From Paludicola sp. MB14-C6 (GTDB lineage Bacteria > Bacillota > Clostridia > Oscillospirales > Ruminococcaceae), in the NCBI RefSeq assembly GCF_030908625.1, contig NZ_CP133133.1, positions 2,728,001-2,792,000 on the forward strand: DNA of 64,000 nucleotides. Reading direction: 5' to 3'. The position numbers and the translations under genes were made by a program. The number at the start of each line of letters is the position of its first letter. Within the stretch, counting starts at the first letter, position 1. Under the pieces are notes generated by a model that made no database searches, was not told the origin of the DNA, and was given only the letters and a program-made list of their open reading frames with translations. Below, one piece after another: positions 44,101 to 50,962 of this stretch.

Positions 44101-44526
44101 TGATTCGCTGTTTTCAGGTATGATATCCGTAACTAGAGCTTCAGGTAAGATAAGATTTTGAACAAAGGCGTATTCTTTAAAGTAATTCGGTATAATGGTT
44201 TCAAGAAAGTATAACGCTGGATTATAATTTCTTTCTCCATCTCCTTTTACAACATTATTCCACTTACTATTCTCTTCTGAAATGAAATATATCGCGGGGC
44301 AGTCTTTATTATACAGGCTTTCAGATAATGTAAGATTAGATTTTAAGTATTGAGAAGGCTTAGTCACACTGCCTCGTTGTAATATGTTTTTTAAAACACA
44401 ATACACGCCATAATAATTATCTTGCACAATAGGATAATCTAAATTTTGAATTACAAAATTTGATTTGGATTTACCGTAGGATGCTGAAAATTTTAGCACT
44501 TCAATCTTCTCCTTGTAATGTGACAT
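41185..44526 (-). CDS. RecQ-like helicase with N-terminal DUF559/Vsr-like nuclease domain
   Basis: The 1113-residue protein has an N-terminal nuclease-like domain of the DUF559/Vsr fold (about 120-195) with QQVDFYIAQAKLVIEIDGYQ split around D149, E160 and D162, plus H166. A RecQ superfamily 2 helicase follows (about 395-760): Walker A LPTGSGKSLCYQ near 412, the DEVH box VIDEVHCMSEWGHDFR near 517, GLTATAS, and motif VI EAGRAGRDR near 720. The C-terminal 350 residues are helical and unrecognised. Housekeeping RecQ proteins lack the N-terminal nuclease. With the membrane coiled-coil gene downstream it probably forms a DNA-targeting defence operon. Confidence 0.8.
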   Translation of the reverse strand: MSHYKEKIEVLKFSASYGKSKSNFVIQNLDYPIVQDNYYGVYCVLKNILQRGSVTKPSQYLKSNLTLSESLYNKDCPAIYFISEENSKWNNVVKGDGERNYNPALYFLETIIPNYFKEYAFVQNLILPEALVTDIIPENSESFIGQQVDFYIAQAKLVIEIDGYQHNESIQKRRDNERDVFLIKNGIKIVRIPTKAIRIIDDNLQSHIKDIISALRSSVEISAYKEAYEDSNYYKQNKARIQYDMIMRFQLMLIQLLQTGKLDLSQKNWEFTFTKINKIVSKMFYLAFNDLMIWLEHLCALRKLNFKKPEILITMQTDINSKNSVNIDFSIYKRWTDENKLKPNTIYIRNDYFDEKDYYIVSTHESIKYDLIMEGVNSDKPHLDFILQNIFGYNEFNDGQEAIIVNALRKNDTIGILPTGSGKSLCYQFVSLLQPCISFAVCPILSLIYDQKDNLDDVHIDRTSYISSDLDAKQKDQIMMNYAQGKYQIIWISPERFQVQKFRDSLREINYSKNFGYAVIDEVHCMSEWGHDFRTSYLNLVKTIKEYCPATILLGLTATASQFVLKDIKNEFQIDSENVKSTSTMDRKELYFEIVNLHGNDKYDSLLNQLSLINTMHSNKVFELADKNTKCGLIFTVNKGGQNGCIEISQKLSKDLNVNVQAYHSDLKYEKKVIQEGYRENIFPLLVATKAFGMGVNKPNIRYTIHYGLPWSVEAFYQEAGRAGRDRKSAKCFILYQPEICHKDILNELFSKNIKISRLVELTKYLKCDLSNIMYLWKLNNLGVERDLSVMRWIFNYLKSQDSDIVICNPNYNKSEVEKAIYKLSLLGIIGDWTIEEWGEKNAKIRVKRVKYSEKSVKNKLKEYINRYDSNFSETNTSGHYNDYLQILNDTTLPQYDKYMKLLLQWGYDEIVYSRRQSIKTMMDLCDAYTNSEDLKQFINYYFKFDDKAILLDQITYNPNDYNLWFDLFYKTKEAHNISQAKHLETMADIEKLLPTMQRYLESYRYNTGLNYVSGMLRLICDKFNDTDGFSRFSDAFNEIESYDEDSFNDIFEKTLTIGSIASDKNKDVLGEFLSNRYPDKAIQVYTSLNDNGSLLVELNNTLDRIQNLKESL

Positions 44527-44678
44527 GTATAGAAGGATTTTATCTCGATTAGCTTAGTTTAATAAATTATACCATATTTATCCTTAGTTTTCAAACAATA
44601 CTTACTGATTTAGTTTAAGTTACCATCTTGACATTTCTTATTTTATCTTGATTTCAATGTTCAATTAATTTTTTTATG

Positions 44679-44705
44679 AGGTGGCACTAAATTGTGCCAC
44701 CTTAA
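44679..44705. terminator. Terminator-like hairpin at the island/ICE border
   Basis: AGGTGGCAC (44679-44687) pairs with GTGCCACCT (44694-44702) around a 6-base loop. The sequence is T-rich to the left on the minus strand (after complementing) and TAATTTTA to the right. It separates the defence island from the ICE regulatory genes. Confidence 0.6.
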
Positions 44706-44725
44706 TTTTATGTCCAAAATAAATA

Positions 44726-44754
44726 TTGAAGCTGTTCATAACATGTGATAAAAT
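44726..44754 (+). promoter_or_regulatory. Promoter of the XRE-ImmA pair
   Basis: TTGAAG (44726-44731), a 17-base spacer and TAAAAT (44749-44754) lie about 75 bases before the repressor start. The operator at 44766-44783 begins just after the -10, where a bound repressor would block transcription. Confidence 0.6.
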
Positions 44755-44765
44755 TCATATATAGT

Positions 44766-44783
44766 GTTCACATCAGAGTGAAC
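44766..44783. promoter_or_regulatory. Operator 1, GTTC-N10-GAAC
   Basis: The inverted repeat GTTCACATCAGAGTGAAC is preceded by TATAGT. The same core with identical spacing and the same TATAGT prefix recurs at 45880-45897, on the other side of the XRE-ImmA genes, so both are likely binding sites of that repressor. Confidence 0.6.
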
Positions 44784-44829
44784 ATAAAGACTGCTAAAGT
44801 AAGTCAATAGGTGGAATGAGGTGGAAGAA

Positions 44830-45225
44830 ATGACTGACCAGTTGACCTTTGGTCAATATATTACCCAAAAAAGATTAGTAAAAGAAATATCACTGCGAAA
44901 ATTTGCAAGTATGCTTTCTATCTCGCCAGTATATATGTGTAATATTGAAAAAGATAGAAGGCCAGCACCGAACAACGAAGTGTTAGAGAAGATTTCAGCT
45001 TTATTATGTTTTAGTAAAGAAGAACAAGATGTGTTATATGACCTTGCAGCCAAATCAAAAAATGCACCTGCTGTATCAAAAGATTTACCAGATTATATTA
45101 TGGAGAAAGATATTGTTAGAGTTGCGTTAAGAACTGCAAAAGATGTGGATGCAACAGATGAAGAATGGCAAGAGTTTATTGAGAAATTAAAAAAAAGGAG
45201 TAAGACAACTGAGGAGGATAATTGA
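44830..45225 (+). CDS. XRE-family repressor (ImmR-like)
   Basis: The protein has about 131 residues, with an N-terminal HTH (about 5-65: TFGQYITQKRL, then LSISPVYMCNIEKDRRPAP) and an acidic, helical C-terminal part. ATG at 44830 is chosen because GAGGTGG lies 5-6 bases upstream; GTG at 44821 is an alternative. The next gene encodes an ImmA/IrrE-type protease with overlapping stop/start, the same pair that controls ICEBs1 excision (ImmR repressor cleaved by ImmA). Two GTTC-N10-GAAC sites flank the pair and are its probable operators. Confidence 0.8.
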   Translation: MTDQLTFGQYITQKRLVKEISLRKFASMLSISPVYMCNIEKDRRPAPNNEVLEKISALLCFSKEEQDVLYDLAAKSKNAPAVSKDLPDYIMEKDIVRVALRTAKDVDATDEEWQEFIEKLKKRSKTTEEDN

Positions 45226-45227
45226 GA

Positions 45228-45848
45228 ATGCAACATGGCATTAAATCATTTAGAGAACAAGCCTTAGAAACAATAGCTCGCAATATCATAAAAGAATATG
45301 ACCCTACCTTACTTGGATCTGATCCACGCGCAATCCCAATTGAAGAAATAATTGAACAGCACTTAAATTTAACGATAGAATATCAATATATCAGAAAGAA
45401 TGGCAGAATATTAGGAGAAACTGTTTTTGATGACGACCTTATTCCAATCTACGATAAAGAAGATGGCAAAGGGTATACTTTTGTATGGATGGATAAAGGT
45501 ACAATCGTAATAGATGCAAGTTTATTAGAATGTAAAAATGATGGAAGACTACGATTTACGCTTGCACATGAATTGGCACATTGGTTAATACATAATGAGT
45601 ATTATTGCAATCTTGGAGAAGTAGCAACCATGAAAACCGATATAAGAAGAAGTTCCGATACAGATAAGTACATTGAAAGACAAGCAGATATTTTAGCCGG
45701 TCATTTGTTAATGCCAAAAGGACAAGTAAAAATGGCATTTAACAGATTAAGAGGGAAATCAGCTAACATTATTTCTGATCTTGCGGAAAGATTTGATGTA
45801 TCAAAACAAGCTATGGAAATCAAATTAAACTCATGTAACCTGTTATAA
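45228..45848 (+). CDS. ImmA/IrrE-family metallopeptidase
   Basis: The protein has about 206 residues and a zinc-protease motif HELAHWLIH (about 114-122), followed by ERQADILAGHLLMPKGQV, the typical C-terminal part of ImmA/IrrE enzymes. These proteases inactivate a partner XRE repressor after DNA damage or quorum signals and so switch on excision of mobile elements. GAGGAGG at 45211-45217 serves either TTG 45222 or ATG 45228; I use the ATG. An intrinsic terminator follows at 45847. Confidence 0.88.
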   Translation: MQHGIKSFREQALETIARNIIKEYDPTLLGSDPRAIPIEEIIEQHLNLTIEYQYIRKNGRILGETVFDDDLIPIYDKEDGKGYTFVWMDKGTIVIDASLLECKNDGRLRFTLAHELAHWLIHNEYYCNLGEVATMKTDIRRSSDTDKYIERQADILAGHLLMPKGQVKMAFNRLRGKSANIISDLAERFDVSKQAMEIKLNSCNLL

Positions 45849-45870
45849 AAGCCGATAATTGGCTTTTTTT
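45847..45870 (+). terminator. Terminator after the ImmA-like gene
   Basis: AAAAGCC pairs with GGCTTTT around a 7-base loop, followed by further Ts, directly after the stop codon. Confidence 0.8.
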
Positions 45871-45879
45871 AAGTATAGT

Positions 45880-45897
45880 GTTCTCTTTTTAGGGAAC
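45880..45897. promoter_or_regulatory. Operator 2, GTTC-N10-GAAC
   Basis: GTTCTCTTTTTAGGGAAC has the same 4+10+4 architecture and the same TATAGT prefix as operator 1. It lies about 30 bases before the small zinc-ribbon frame, so the XRE repressor may also control the genes to the right. Confidence 0.55.
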
Positions 45898-45926
45898 GAA
45901 TATTACATAAAAGAAGGTGTGTAGTA

Positions 45927-46118
45927 ATAGACATAAAAAGATCAGTATTTATAAATTGTGTAAAGTGCAGTAAGCATATAGTGAAATTGGCAGTAAAAAG
46001 ATCCGAACTGGTTCGTATTTCCGCATTGGAGGGGAATCAGTATATAGAGTGTGAAATTGAAATTAAATGCCCCCATTGTAAAGAACTAATTGGAATTTCA
46101 AAATTGAATAATTGTTAG
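45927..46118 (+). CDS. Small zinc-ribbon (Com-like) protein without a normal start codon
   Basis: The 63-codon frame encodes INCVKCSKHIVKLAV, then ECEIEIKCPHCKELIG: two CxxC pairs about 45 residues apart, like the small Com-type zinc proteins found on ICEs. The frame has no ATG/GTG/TTG before the first CxxC. Its best start is ATA at 45927, 8 bases after AAGAAGGTG. Either a rare start codon is used or the gene has lost its start. GTG at 45981 would delete the first metal site. Confidence 0.4.
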   Translation: MDIKRSVFINCVKCSKHIVKLAVKRSELVRISALEGNQYIECEIEIKCPHCKELIGISKLNNC

Positions 46119-46278
46119 AACTTAGGACGAGCAACATCCGGAAACGCAGATTGAGGTCTGTAGGTGCGAGATAAGGTGCCGACAAGTTAGCTTTTAAAGC
46201 TTTATTTGTCGTGCATTTTTTTATGCTCATTTTTAGATAAATCCTTCCCGCTTTAAAAGCAGGAAGGATTTTTTTATG
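46119..46278 (+). terminator. Gap with two hairpins, the second a strong terminator
   Basis: CGACAA (46180-46185) with TTGTCG (46206-46211) and an inner AGC/GCT pairing is followed by seven Ts. A second, stronger hairpin, AAATCCTTCC (46239-46248) with GGAAGGATTT (46262-46271), runs into a T tract ending at 46275. Together they isolate the sigma-factor gene from upstream transcription. The bases at 46125-46175 (GGACGAGCAACATCCGG...) look conserved-type ICE sequence but code for nothing I can name. Confidence 0.65.
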
Positions 46279-46311
46279 TATGAATGGCTATGTTACATAG
46301 CGAAATACCCA

Positions 46312-46360
46312 TAATCTCCGATTTTTGAACGCAAACCAACTTCAAAAATTAAGGAGATTA
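46312..46360 (+). promoter_or_regulatory. Hairpin that hides the ribosome site of the sigma-factor gene
   Basis: TAATCTCC (46312-46319) and ATTTTTGAA (46321-46329) pair with GGAGATTA (46353-46360) and TTCAAAAAT (46341-46349). The AAGGAG ribosome site at 46351-46356 is in the 3' arm, 8 bases before the ATG at 46365. In the folded state initiation should be blocked. Confidence 0.65.
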
Positions 46361-46364
46361 CGGA

Positions 46365-46823
46365 ATGAAAATATTAAAAGGTGTTTATAACACAATAACA
46401 AAAAAATATGAAGATGTGGAAGTAAATGATGAGGTATATAGGGTATTCAACATAGTGGATCGTAAAATGCGGTATATGCAATATGATCTTAAAAGTGAAA
46501 AAATCATGGTTGATGTGAAAAATGAGAGGATATCTATAATACCGAGTCGAGAGGACTCTCTTGATAGACTTATTGATGATAACAAAGAGGAGTTTGCGGA
46601 TGAACAAGAAAGTGTTGAATCCATTGTAGAACGGAAAGTGTTATTAGAACTACTCCCCGTACATATTCAACTTCTTACCCAAGAAGAAAGAGAACTGATT
46701 GATTTGTTATATAACCAAAAAATCTCCGAGCGAGAATTAGCTGTACGAACAGGTATCCCAAGAAAAACAATTAGTTACCGAAAAGATAAAATACTTAGAA
46801 AATTAAAAAAATATTTGAAATAA
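46365..46823 (+). CDS. ICE-type sigma-70 family sigma factor
   Basis: The 152-residue protein has a C-terminal sigma region 4 (about 100-150: LLTQEERELIDLLYNQKISE, then RELAVRTGIPRKTISYRKDK) and a shorter N-terminal part with VFNIVDRKMRYMQYDL in place of region 2. Small sigma-like regulators of this sort lie near the recombinase end of many Firmicutes ICEs and are thought to switch on transfer or excision genes. The ribosome site is buried in a hairpin, which suggests post-transcriptional control. A GC-rich hairpin (46842-46874) follows the stop. Confidence 0.78.
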   Translation: MKILKGVYNTITKKYEDVEVNDEVYRVFNIVDRKMRYMQYDLKSEKIMVDVKNERISIIPSREDSLDRLIDDNKEEFADEQESVESIVERKVLLELLPVHIQLLTQEERELIDLLYNQKISERELAVRTGIPRKTISYRKDKILRKLKKYLK

Positions 46824-46841
46824 TAAAACTTTTTTCGCCCA

Positions 46842-46880
46842 CCCCTCACTCTCAACGGCAAATAGAGTGAGGGGGTTATT
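46842..46880 (+). terminator. Hairpin after the sigma-factor gene
   Basis: CCCCTCACTCT (46842-46852) pairs perfectly with AGAGTGAGGGG (46864-46874). A weak T-rich stretch follows. Confidence 0.65.
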
Positions 46881-47278
46881 TATATCTCGTTATTGTAGCT
46901 TGAAAATTGAATACACATTTATTGCATACATTCTTTTTATTATTGCAATCAGCATAAGCCACATTAACAATTGCGCCACGACTCAAATTTGATGAGCGAA
47001 TAACAATTGGTTATAAGTGTTGGGTAACTACCAACATGGCCATGACAAATAAAAAGGATAATGATACTCCCGTCTAGCCACAGACTCAAGCAATGGGGGC
47101 GGTTATGAGAGATCCTCATAAGGGTGAAATTCCCGTGGAGTTGGTTCGTTGCCAACCGTGTGATAGATGTAATTATTATAAAGTCTATGCAAAGTAGGAA
47201 TATTCACTTGAAATGATGTACCTGCTACTTTGCATATGACATTACTTATTTAATTTAGAGTAACAGAAGGAGAAATAA
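46881..47278. other. Intergenic region before the MazF-like gene
   Basis: The first 150 bases show nothing clear. At 47036-47197 lies a decayed small cysteine protein (separate entry). TGCAAAGTAG (47188-47197) pairs with CTACTTTGCA (47225-47234), forming a hairpin between that fragment and the MazF-like gene. AGAAGGAGAAA precedes the MazF-like ATG. Confidence 0.4.
47036..47197 (+). pseudogene. Small cysteine-rich ICE protein with an in-frame TAG
   Basis: From ATG 47036 the frame reads MAMTNKKDNDTPV, a TAG, then PQTQAMGAVMRDPHKGEIPV and ELVRCQPCDRCNYYKVYAK. The CxxCxxC end looks like a small metal-binding protein. Both halves are in the same frame, so a single nonsense change explains the break. 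Translation from ATG 47106 could still give a 30-residue peptide. Confidence 0.35.
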
Positions 47279-47794
47279 ATGAATACAAATATAAAGCGGG
47301 GTAATTTGTTCTATGCAGATTTAAGCCCTGTAATTGGATCGGAACAGGGTGGTATCCGTCCTGTGTTAATTATACAAAACAATATAGGAAACCAATTCAG
47401 CCCTACAGTTATTGTGGCTGCTATAACAAGCCAAACAACCAAGAATAGAATACCAACGCACATCGTAGTTAATTCAGATATTATTCCAAAGGATTCAATT
47501 GTTTTACTAGAGCAAATCCGCACAATTGATAAAGATAGGTTAAAACAATATATCGGACAACTTGATGAGCAATATATGAGACAAATTGATAAAGCATTGC
47601 TAATCAGTGTAGGGTTAAATGATAGGCATAAAGATGAAATAGAACTAACGCTATGTCCTACTTGTGCACATCAGTTCTATGAATCTAGTCAACATTTTAT
47701 CAAGAGAACGAAACCCTTGCAAAGAGTGAAAGAGCGTTGTACATATTGCAATGTACGCATGGGATATGATTTTACAATAACTCATAAAAATTAA
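47279..47794 (+). CDS. MazF/PemK-family protein with C-terminal zinc ribbon
   Basis: The 171-residue protein has an endoribonuclease-type MazF/PemK domain (about 5-113: KRGNLFYADLSPVIGSEQGG, RPVLIIQNN, then SIVLLEQIRTIDKDRL) and a C-terminal extension with two cysteine pairs (CPTC and CTYC) that would bind zinc. No antitoxin gene precedes it. Stand-alone MazF-like proteins with such tails occur at this place in Tn1549-like ICEs, so it may be a regulator rather than a classical toxin. Residues that normally cut RNA (the Arg in RP and the Thr in ITSQTT) are present. Confidence 0.8.
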   Translation: MNTNIKRGNLFYADLSPVIGSEQGGIRPVLIIQNNIGNQFSPTVIVAAITSQTTKNRIPTHIVVNSDIIPKDSIVLLEQIRTIDKDRLKQYIGQLDEQYMRQIDKALLISVGLNDRHKDEIELTLCPTCAHQFYESSQHFIKRTKPLQRVKERCTYCNVRMGYDFTITHKN

Positions 47795-47871
47795 GAATCA
47801 TTGTGCCTTATGAAAACATAACGTACAAGCGGTATCACATACATTGTTTAGTAAAGGGGAGAGTGGTTCGT

Positions 47872-48009
47872 ATGGCAAAAGGGATACAAGTAGTATGCAA
47901 AAACACATATAAAAATAAAGATAGTAAACTGCTCAAACAAGCATTTAATAAAAAGTGGATTGAGCTTATTAACCAATATGAAAAATCAAAGATGAATCTA
48001 ACAATTTAA
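47872..48009 (+). CDS. Small conserved-looking ICE protein before the recombinase
   Basis: The 45-residue basic protein MAKGIQVVCKNTYKNK...KLLKQAFNKKWIELINQYEKSK is not assigned to a family. AAGGGGAG lies about 10 bases before the ATG. Its location immediately before the serine recombinase and its composition suggest a small ICE accessory. A longer frame from 47803 starts without a good ribosome site and is less likely. Confidence 0.45.
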   Translation: MAKGIQVVCKNTYKNKDSKLLKQAFNKKWIELINQYEKSKMNLTI

Positions 48010-48098
48010 CAGAATTAACAAACCATTTCTAATATCTTATAATAAGAGTATGTAGAAATGGTTTGTTTTATCGTCTGATGGAAAAGGAGACGGATACA

Positions 48099-49652
48099 AT
48101 GAAGGTAGCTATTTATTGTCGATTATCTGAGGAAGATAAAAACAAACAATTAAGTACTGATGACAGCGAAAGTATTCAAAACCAAAAAGAAATGCTTTTA
48201 CAGTATGCAATAGAGCAAGGATGGGAAATCTACAACATCTATAGCGATGATGATTATGCAGGTGCAGATAGAAATCGTCCTGAATTTAATAAGCTCTTAG
48301 CAGATGCAAAACAGCGCAAGTTTGATATCGTTTTATGTAAAACGCAATCTCGCTTTACGAGAGAGTTAGAACTCGTTGAAAAATACATACATGGTTTGTT
48401 TCCTATTTGGAATATCCGTTTTGTTAGTATCGTAGATAATGCGGATACTGCAAACAAGGGAAACAAAAAGTCCCGACAGATTAATGGCTTAGTAAATGAA
48501 TGGTACCTTGAAGATATGTCGGAGAATATTAAAAGTGTATTTGATGCAAAGCGAAAAAATGGATATCATATTGGTTCATTTGCATTATATGGATATAAGA
48601 AAGATCCAAACCAAAAAGGGCATTTGCTCATTGATGAAGAAGCAGCTGAAATCGTAAGGGAGGTATTTACTCTGTTTTCGCTAGGGTATGGCAAAACAGC
48701 AATTGCTCAAATCTTAAATGAAAGAGGCGTACCGAATCCTACGGAGTATAAAAGATTGCAAGGTTTACGATATAAGGCACCTGAAACAAAACAAAGTACT
48801 CTATGGAAGTATTTCTCAATCTCACACATGTTAGTAAATGAAATCTATATTGGAAACATGGTACAAGGGAAGTATGGTAGTATATCCTATAAAACAAAAC
48901 AGAATAAGCCGAAACAAAAAGAACAATGGTATAAAGTTGAGGGAACGCATGAACCGATTATAGACCAAGCCCTTTGGAATAGGGTTCAATCACTAATCGG
49001 ACAGAGAGTAAAACCTTTTACGATTGGTACGATTGGCATCTTTGCTAAAAAAGTAAAATGTATGAATTGCGGTTATACAATGCGTTCTGCAAAAAGTCAT
49101 GATAGGTATTACTTAAAGTGTTCTAGTAAAATTATAGCGAAAGACAGTTGTATAGGATCATTTGTTTCTGTAGAAGCATTAGAAGAAATCGTAATGGGTG
49201 AGCTAAATAAGCTATGTAAAGAGTATTTGGATCGAGATGAACTAGAGGCTAATATCGAGTTTCATAATAATATTAAAGCAAAAATACAAAAGTGTGAGAC
49301 AAAATTAGCTCAATATCAAAAGAAAATCGCTGAACTATCCAAGTGTATTAGAGAACTTTACATAGATAAAATGAAAAAGCTTATTACAGAAAAGGAATAT
49401 GTAGAATTTTCAGAAGAGTTTTCGAAAGACAGAGTTAAATTTGAAAAATTAGAAGCTGAAATGGAAAAACAAATTGCTCAATTAAGAAGTGAAGATCTAA
49501 TTGAAAATAATCATAGAAAGCTAATTGAAGAATACATTCACATTGAAAAGCTAAATCGTGAGATCGTTGAGAAGTTAATTGACTATATTTTAGTAGGAAA
49601 AAAGGATACGAAAACGCAAGTACTACCAGTCGAAATATTCTGGAATTTTTAA
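48099..49652 (+). CDS. Large serine recombinase (ICE integrase)
   Basis: The 517-residue recombinase has an N-terminal resolvase domain (about 1-150) with the catalytic serine in YCRLSEEDKN (S9 region) and SRFTRELELVEKY, then a recombinase domain (RKNGYHIGSFALYGYK, AEIVREVFTLFSLGYGKTAI), a zinc ribbon (KCMNCGYTMR...LKCSSK...DSCIG) and a long coiled coil (about 380-490). ATG at 48099 follows AAGGAGA by 8 bases; the 12 earlier codons are spurious. It ends at the ICE boundary and overlaps the 3' end of the catalase fragment by a few bases. It is likely to catalyse integration and excision of this element. Confidence 0.92.
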   Translation: MKVAIYCRLSEEDKNKQLSTDDSESIQNQKEMLLQYAIEQGWEIYNIYSDDDYAGADRNRPEFNKLLADAKQRKFDIVLCKTQSRFTRELELVEKYIHGLFPIWNIRFVSIVDNADTANKGNKKSRQINGLVNEWYLEDMSENIKSVFDAKRKNGYHIGSFALYGYKKDPNQKGHLLIDEEAAEIVREVFTLFSLGYGKTAIAQILNERGVPNPTEYKRLQGLRYKAPETKQSTLWKYFSISHMLVNEIYIGNMVQGKYGSISYKTKQNKPKQKEQWYKVEGTHEPIIDQALWNRVQSLIGQRVKPFTIGTIGIFAKKVKCMNCGYTMRSAKSHDRYYLKCSSKIIAKDSCIGSFVSVEALEEIVMGELNKLCKEYLDRDELEANIEFHNNIKAKIQKCETKLAQYQKKIAELSKCIRELYIDKMKKLITEKEYVEFSEEFSKDRVKFEKLEAEMEKQIAQLRSEDLIENNHRKLIEEYIHIEKLNREIVEKLIDYILVGKKDTKTQVLPVEIFWNF

Positions 49653-49985
49653 TACTTTGTTAACTGATTCGTCATAAATGGGGCTAATTTCCACACGAAT
49701 TGTGTGAAATAGGGCATTTGTTGTTCTTGCATGATTGCACCATCCGCTGCTAAGTCTTCTACTAAATCGGCAATCGGGTCGCCAGTAGATTGTAATGCTG
49801 AAGCAGAGAAAGCTTCTCCAGAAGCGGCAACTGGATATAAACCGGTGGTATGGTCCACATAATATGGAGCAAATCCACTACGTTTGATTTCATCAACAGT
49901 GAGATTACGTGTTAATTGGTATACAATTGCACAAATCATTTCAAAGTGGCCTAGTTCTTCTGTACCTATTTCGTATTCACAATGT
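49649..49985 (-). pseudogene. Manganese catalase (CotJC-like) fragment
   Basis: The minus strand reads IGTEELGHFEMICAIVYQL, then YYVDHTTGLYPVAASGEAFS and GDPIADLVEDLAADG, ending PFMTNQLTKY. This is the core of a CotJC-type manganese catalase, including the metal-ligand segment EELGHFEM. The N-terminal third, with the first ligands, is missing and there is no start codon. The 3' end abuts the serine recombinase stop. The gene is therefore a fragment left between two mobile-element segments. An ICE insertion or deletion within the original catalase gene is the simplest explanation. Confidence 0.75.
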
Positions 49986-50182
49986 AACTTTCAAGAAAAA
50001 AGCCTTGATTCAGCGGCATTTGCTGACATGCAAACCGCTAATTCCGCGAATGTGCCGATTGAGAATATGCTAAAACACATCACAATTTATGAAAAGTTTG
50101 AGTGGTGTAGAGGTGCCCATAATGGTAGTTTTACTAAGTCGGACAAGCCTCAATATGAGGTAGATATCCTAGTCGCAATTTA
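49986..50182 (+). pseudogene. C-terminal fragment of an unknown gene
   Basis: The plus strand is open without a genuine start and ends at 50182 with SAAFADMQTANSANVPIENM, then LKHITIYEKFEWCRGAHNGS and KPQYEVDILVAI. It lies 17 bases before the ParB remnant, where a ParA or other partition/replication gene would be expected. The family is not recognised. The preceding codons are antisense to the catalase fragment and are not part of it. Confidence 0.3.
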
Positions 50183-50198
50183 AAAAGAGGTGAATCAA

Positions 50199-50835
50199 AT
50201 GAGAAAGACAAATAATCAAATGCTATTCAAAGAGGACCAACTAGAAATAACGAAGGTGCAATCAAAAGAAAGCAAACACCAACAGGTGTGTGAAATTGCA
50301 GTAGAAGACCTAAAACCTTTTCAACACCATCCGTTTCAAGTGAATCACGATGGAACATCAGGGAAAAGCAACTTCCCGACAACTTGTTGGCAAGACAGAA
50401 AGTGCGGATTTTATAAGTGATACAGAAAGTGGTGAAACTATACGACGTTATATCCGATTAACTGAGCTTGCCAAACCAATTTTGGATATGGTAGATAGCA
50501 AACGCATCGCTTTTTCACCTGCCGTAGAGTTATCACACTTGACAAAACAAGAACAAGCGGAATTGTGGGCTGTAATGCAACAAGAGGATTGTACACCATC
50601 ATTGTCACAAGCAATCCGTATGAAAAAGTTATCACAAGAAGTGAAGCTGACACCAGAAGTAATATACAGCATAATGTCAGAGGAAAAAGCAAATCAAAAG
50701 CAGCAAGTGCGAATTCAAATAGACAAGCTAAACTAATTCTTTCCGAAAAATTATACTGTTGAACAATTGGAGAGAGCCATAATGAAATTGTTAGGGGATC
50801 GTCAAAGAAAACTACGCAGTAAAGAAGAGCGATAG
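50199..50835 (+). pseudogene. parB: Decayed ParB-family partition protein
   Basis: AAGAGG and ATG at 50199 begin a frame with VQSKESKHQQV, then EIAVEDLKPFQHHPFQVNHDG, the start of ICE-type ParB. At about 50350 the frame shifts to one with GTSGKATSRQLVGKTES and RRYIRLTELAKPILDMVDS, which is the C-terminal half; the central GHRR region is gone. A TAA at 50734 then interrupts, but the same frame goes on with FFPKNYTVEQLERAIMKLL and ends at 50835. So one internal deletion with frameshift and one nonsense change have destroyed the gene. Confidence 0.8.
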
Positions 50836-50870
50836 GATAATTGATTAGAATTCACTGGTAAATAGAATGC

Positions 50871-50904
50871 AATCAGAGAGTAGTTGAATACTCTCTGATT
50901 TTTT
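50871..50904 (+). terminator. Strong terminator after the ParB remnant
   Basis: AATCAGAGAGTA (50871-50882) pairs perfectly with TACTCTCTGATT (50889-50900) and is followed by Ts. A second small hairpin, GTTGCAC (50912-50918) with GTGCAAC (50925-50931), follows before repA. Confidence 0.85.
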
Positions 50905-50962
50905 ATAGCTAGTTGCACATTAACGTGCAACTTTTCTGCTTTTTCAGACTGTTAATGAGGGG

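Noticed and set aside
47090..47170. Cobalamin-like riboswitch or group II intron end
   Set aside because: A GGGTGAAATTCCC stretch looked suggestive, but the required companion boxes are absent and the stretch reads better as the end of a small protein.
47803..47871. N-terminal extension of the small ORF before the recombinase
   Set aside because: No ribosome site at that start, whereas ATG 47872 follows AAGGGGAG.
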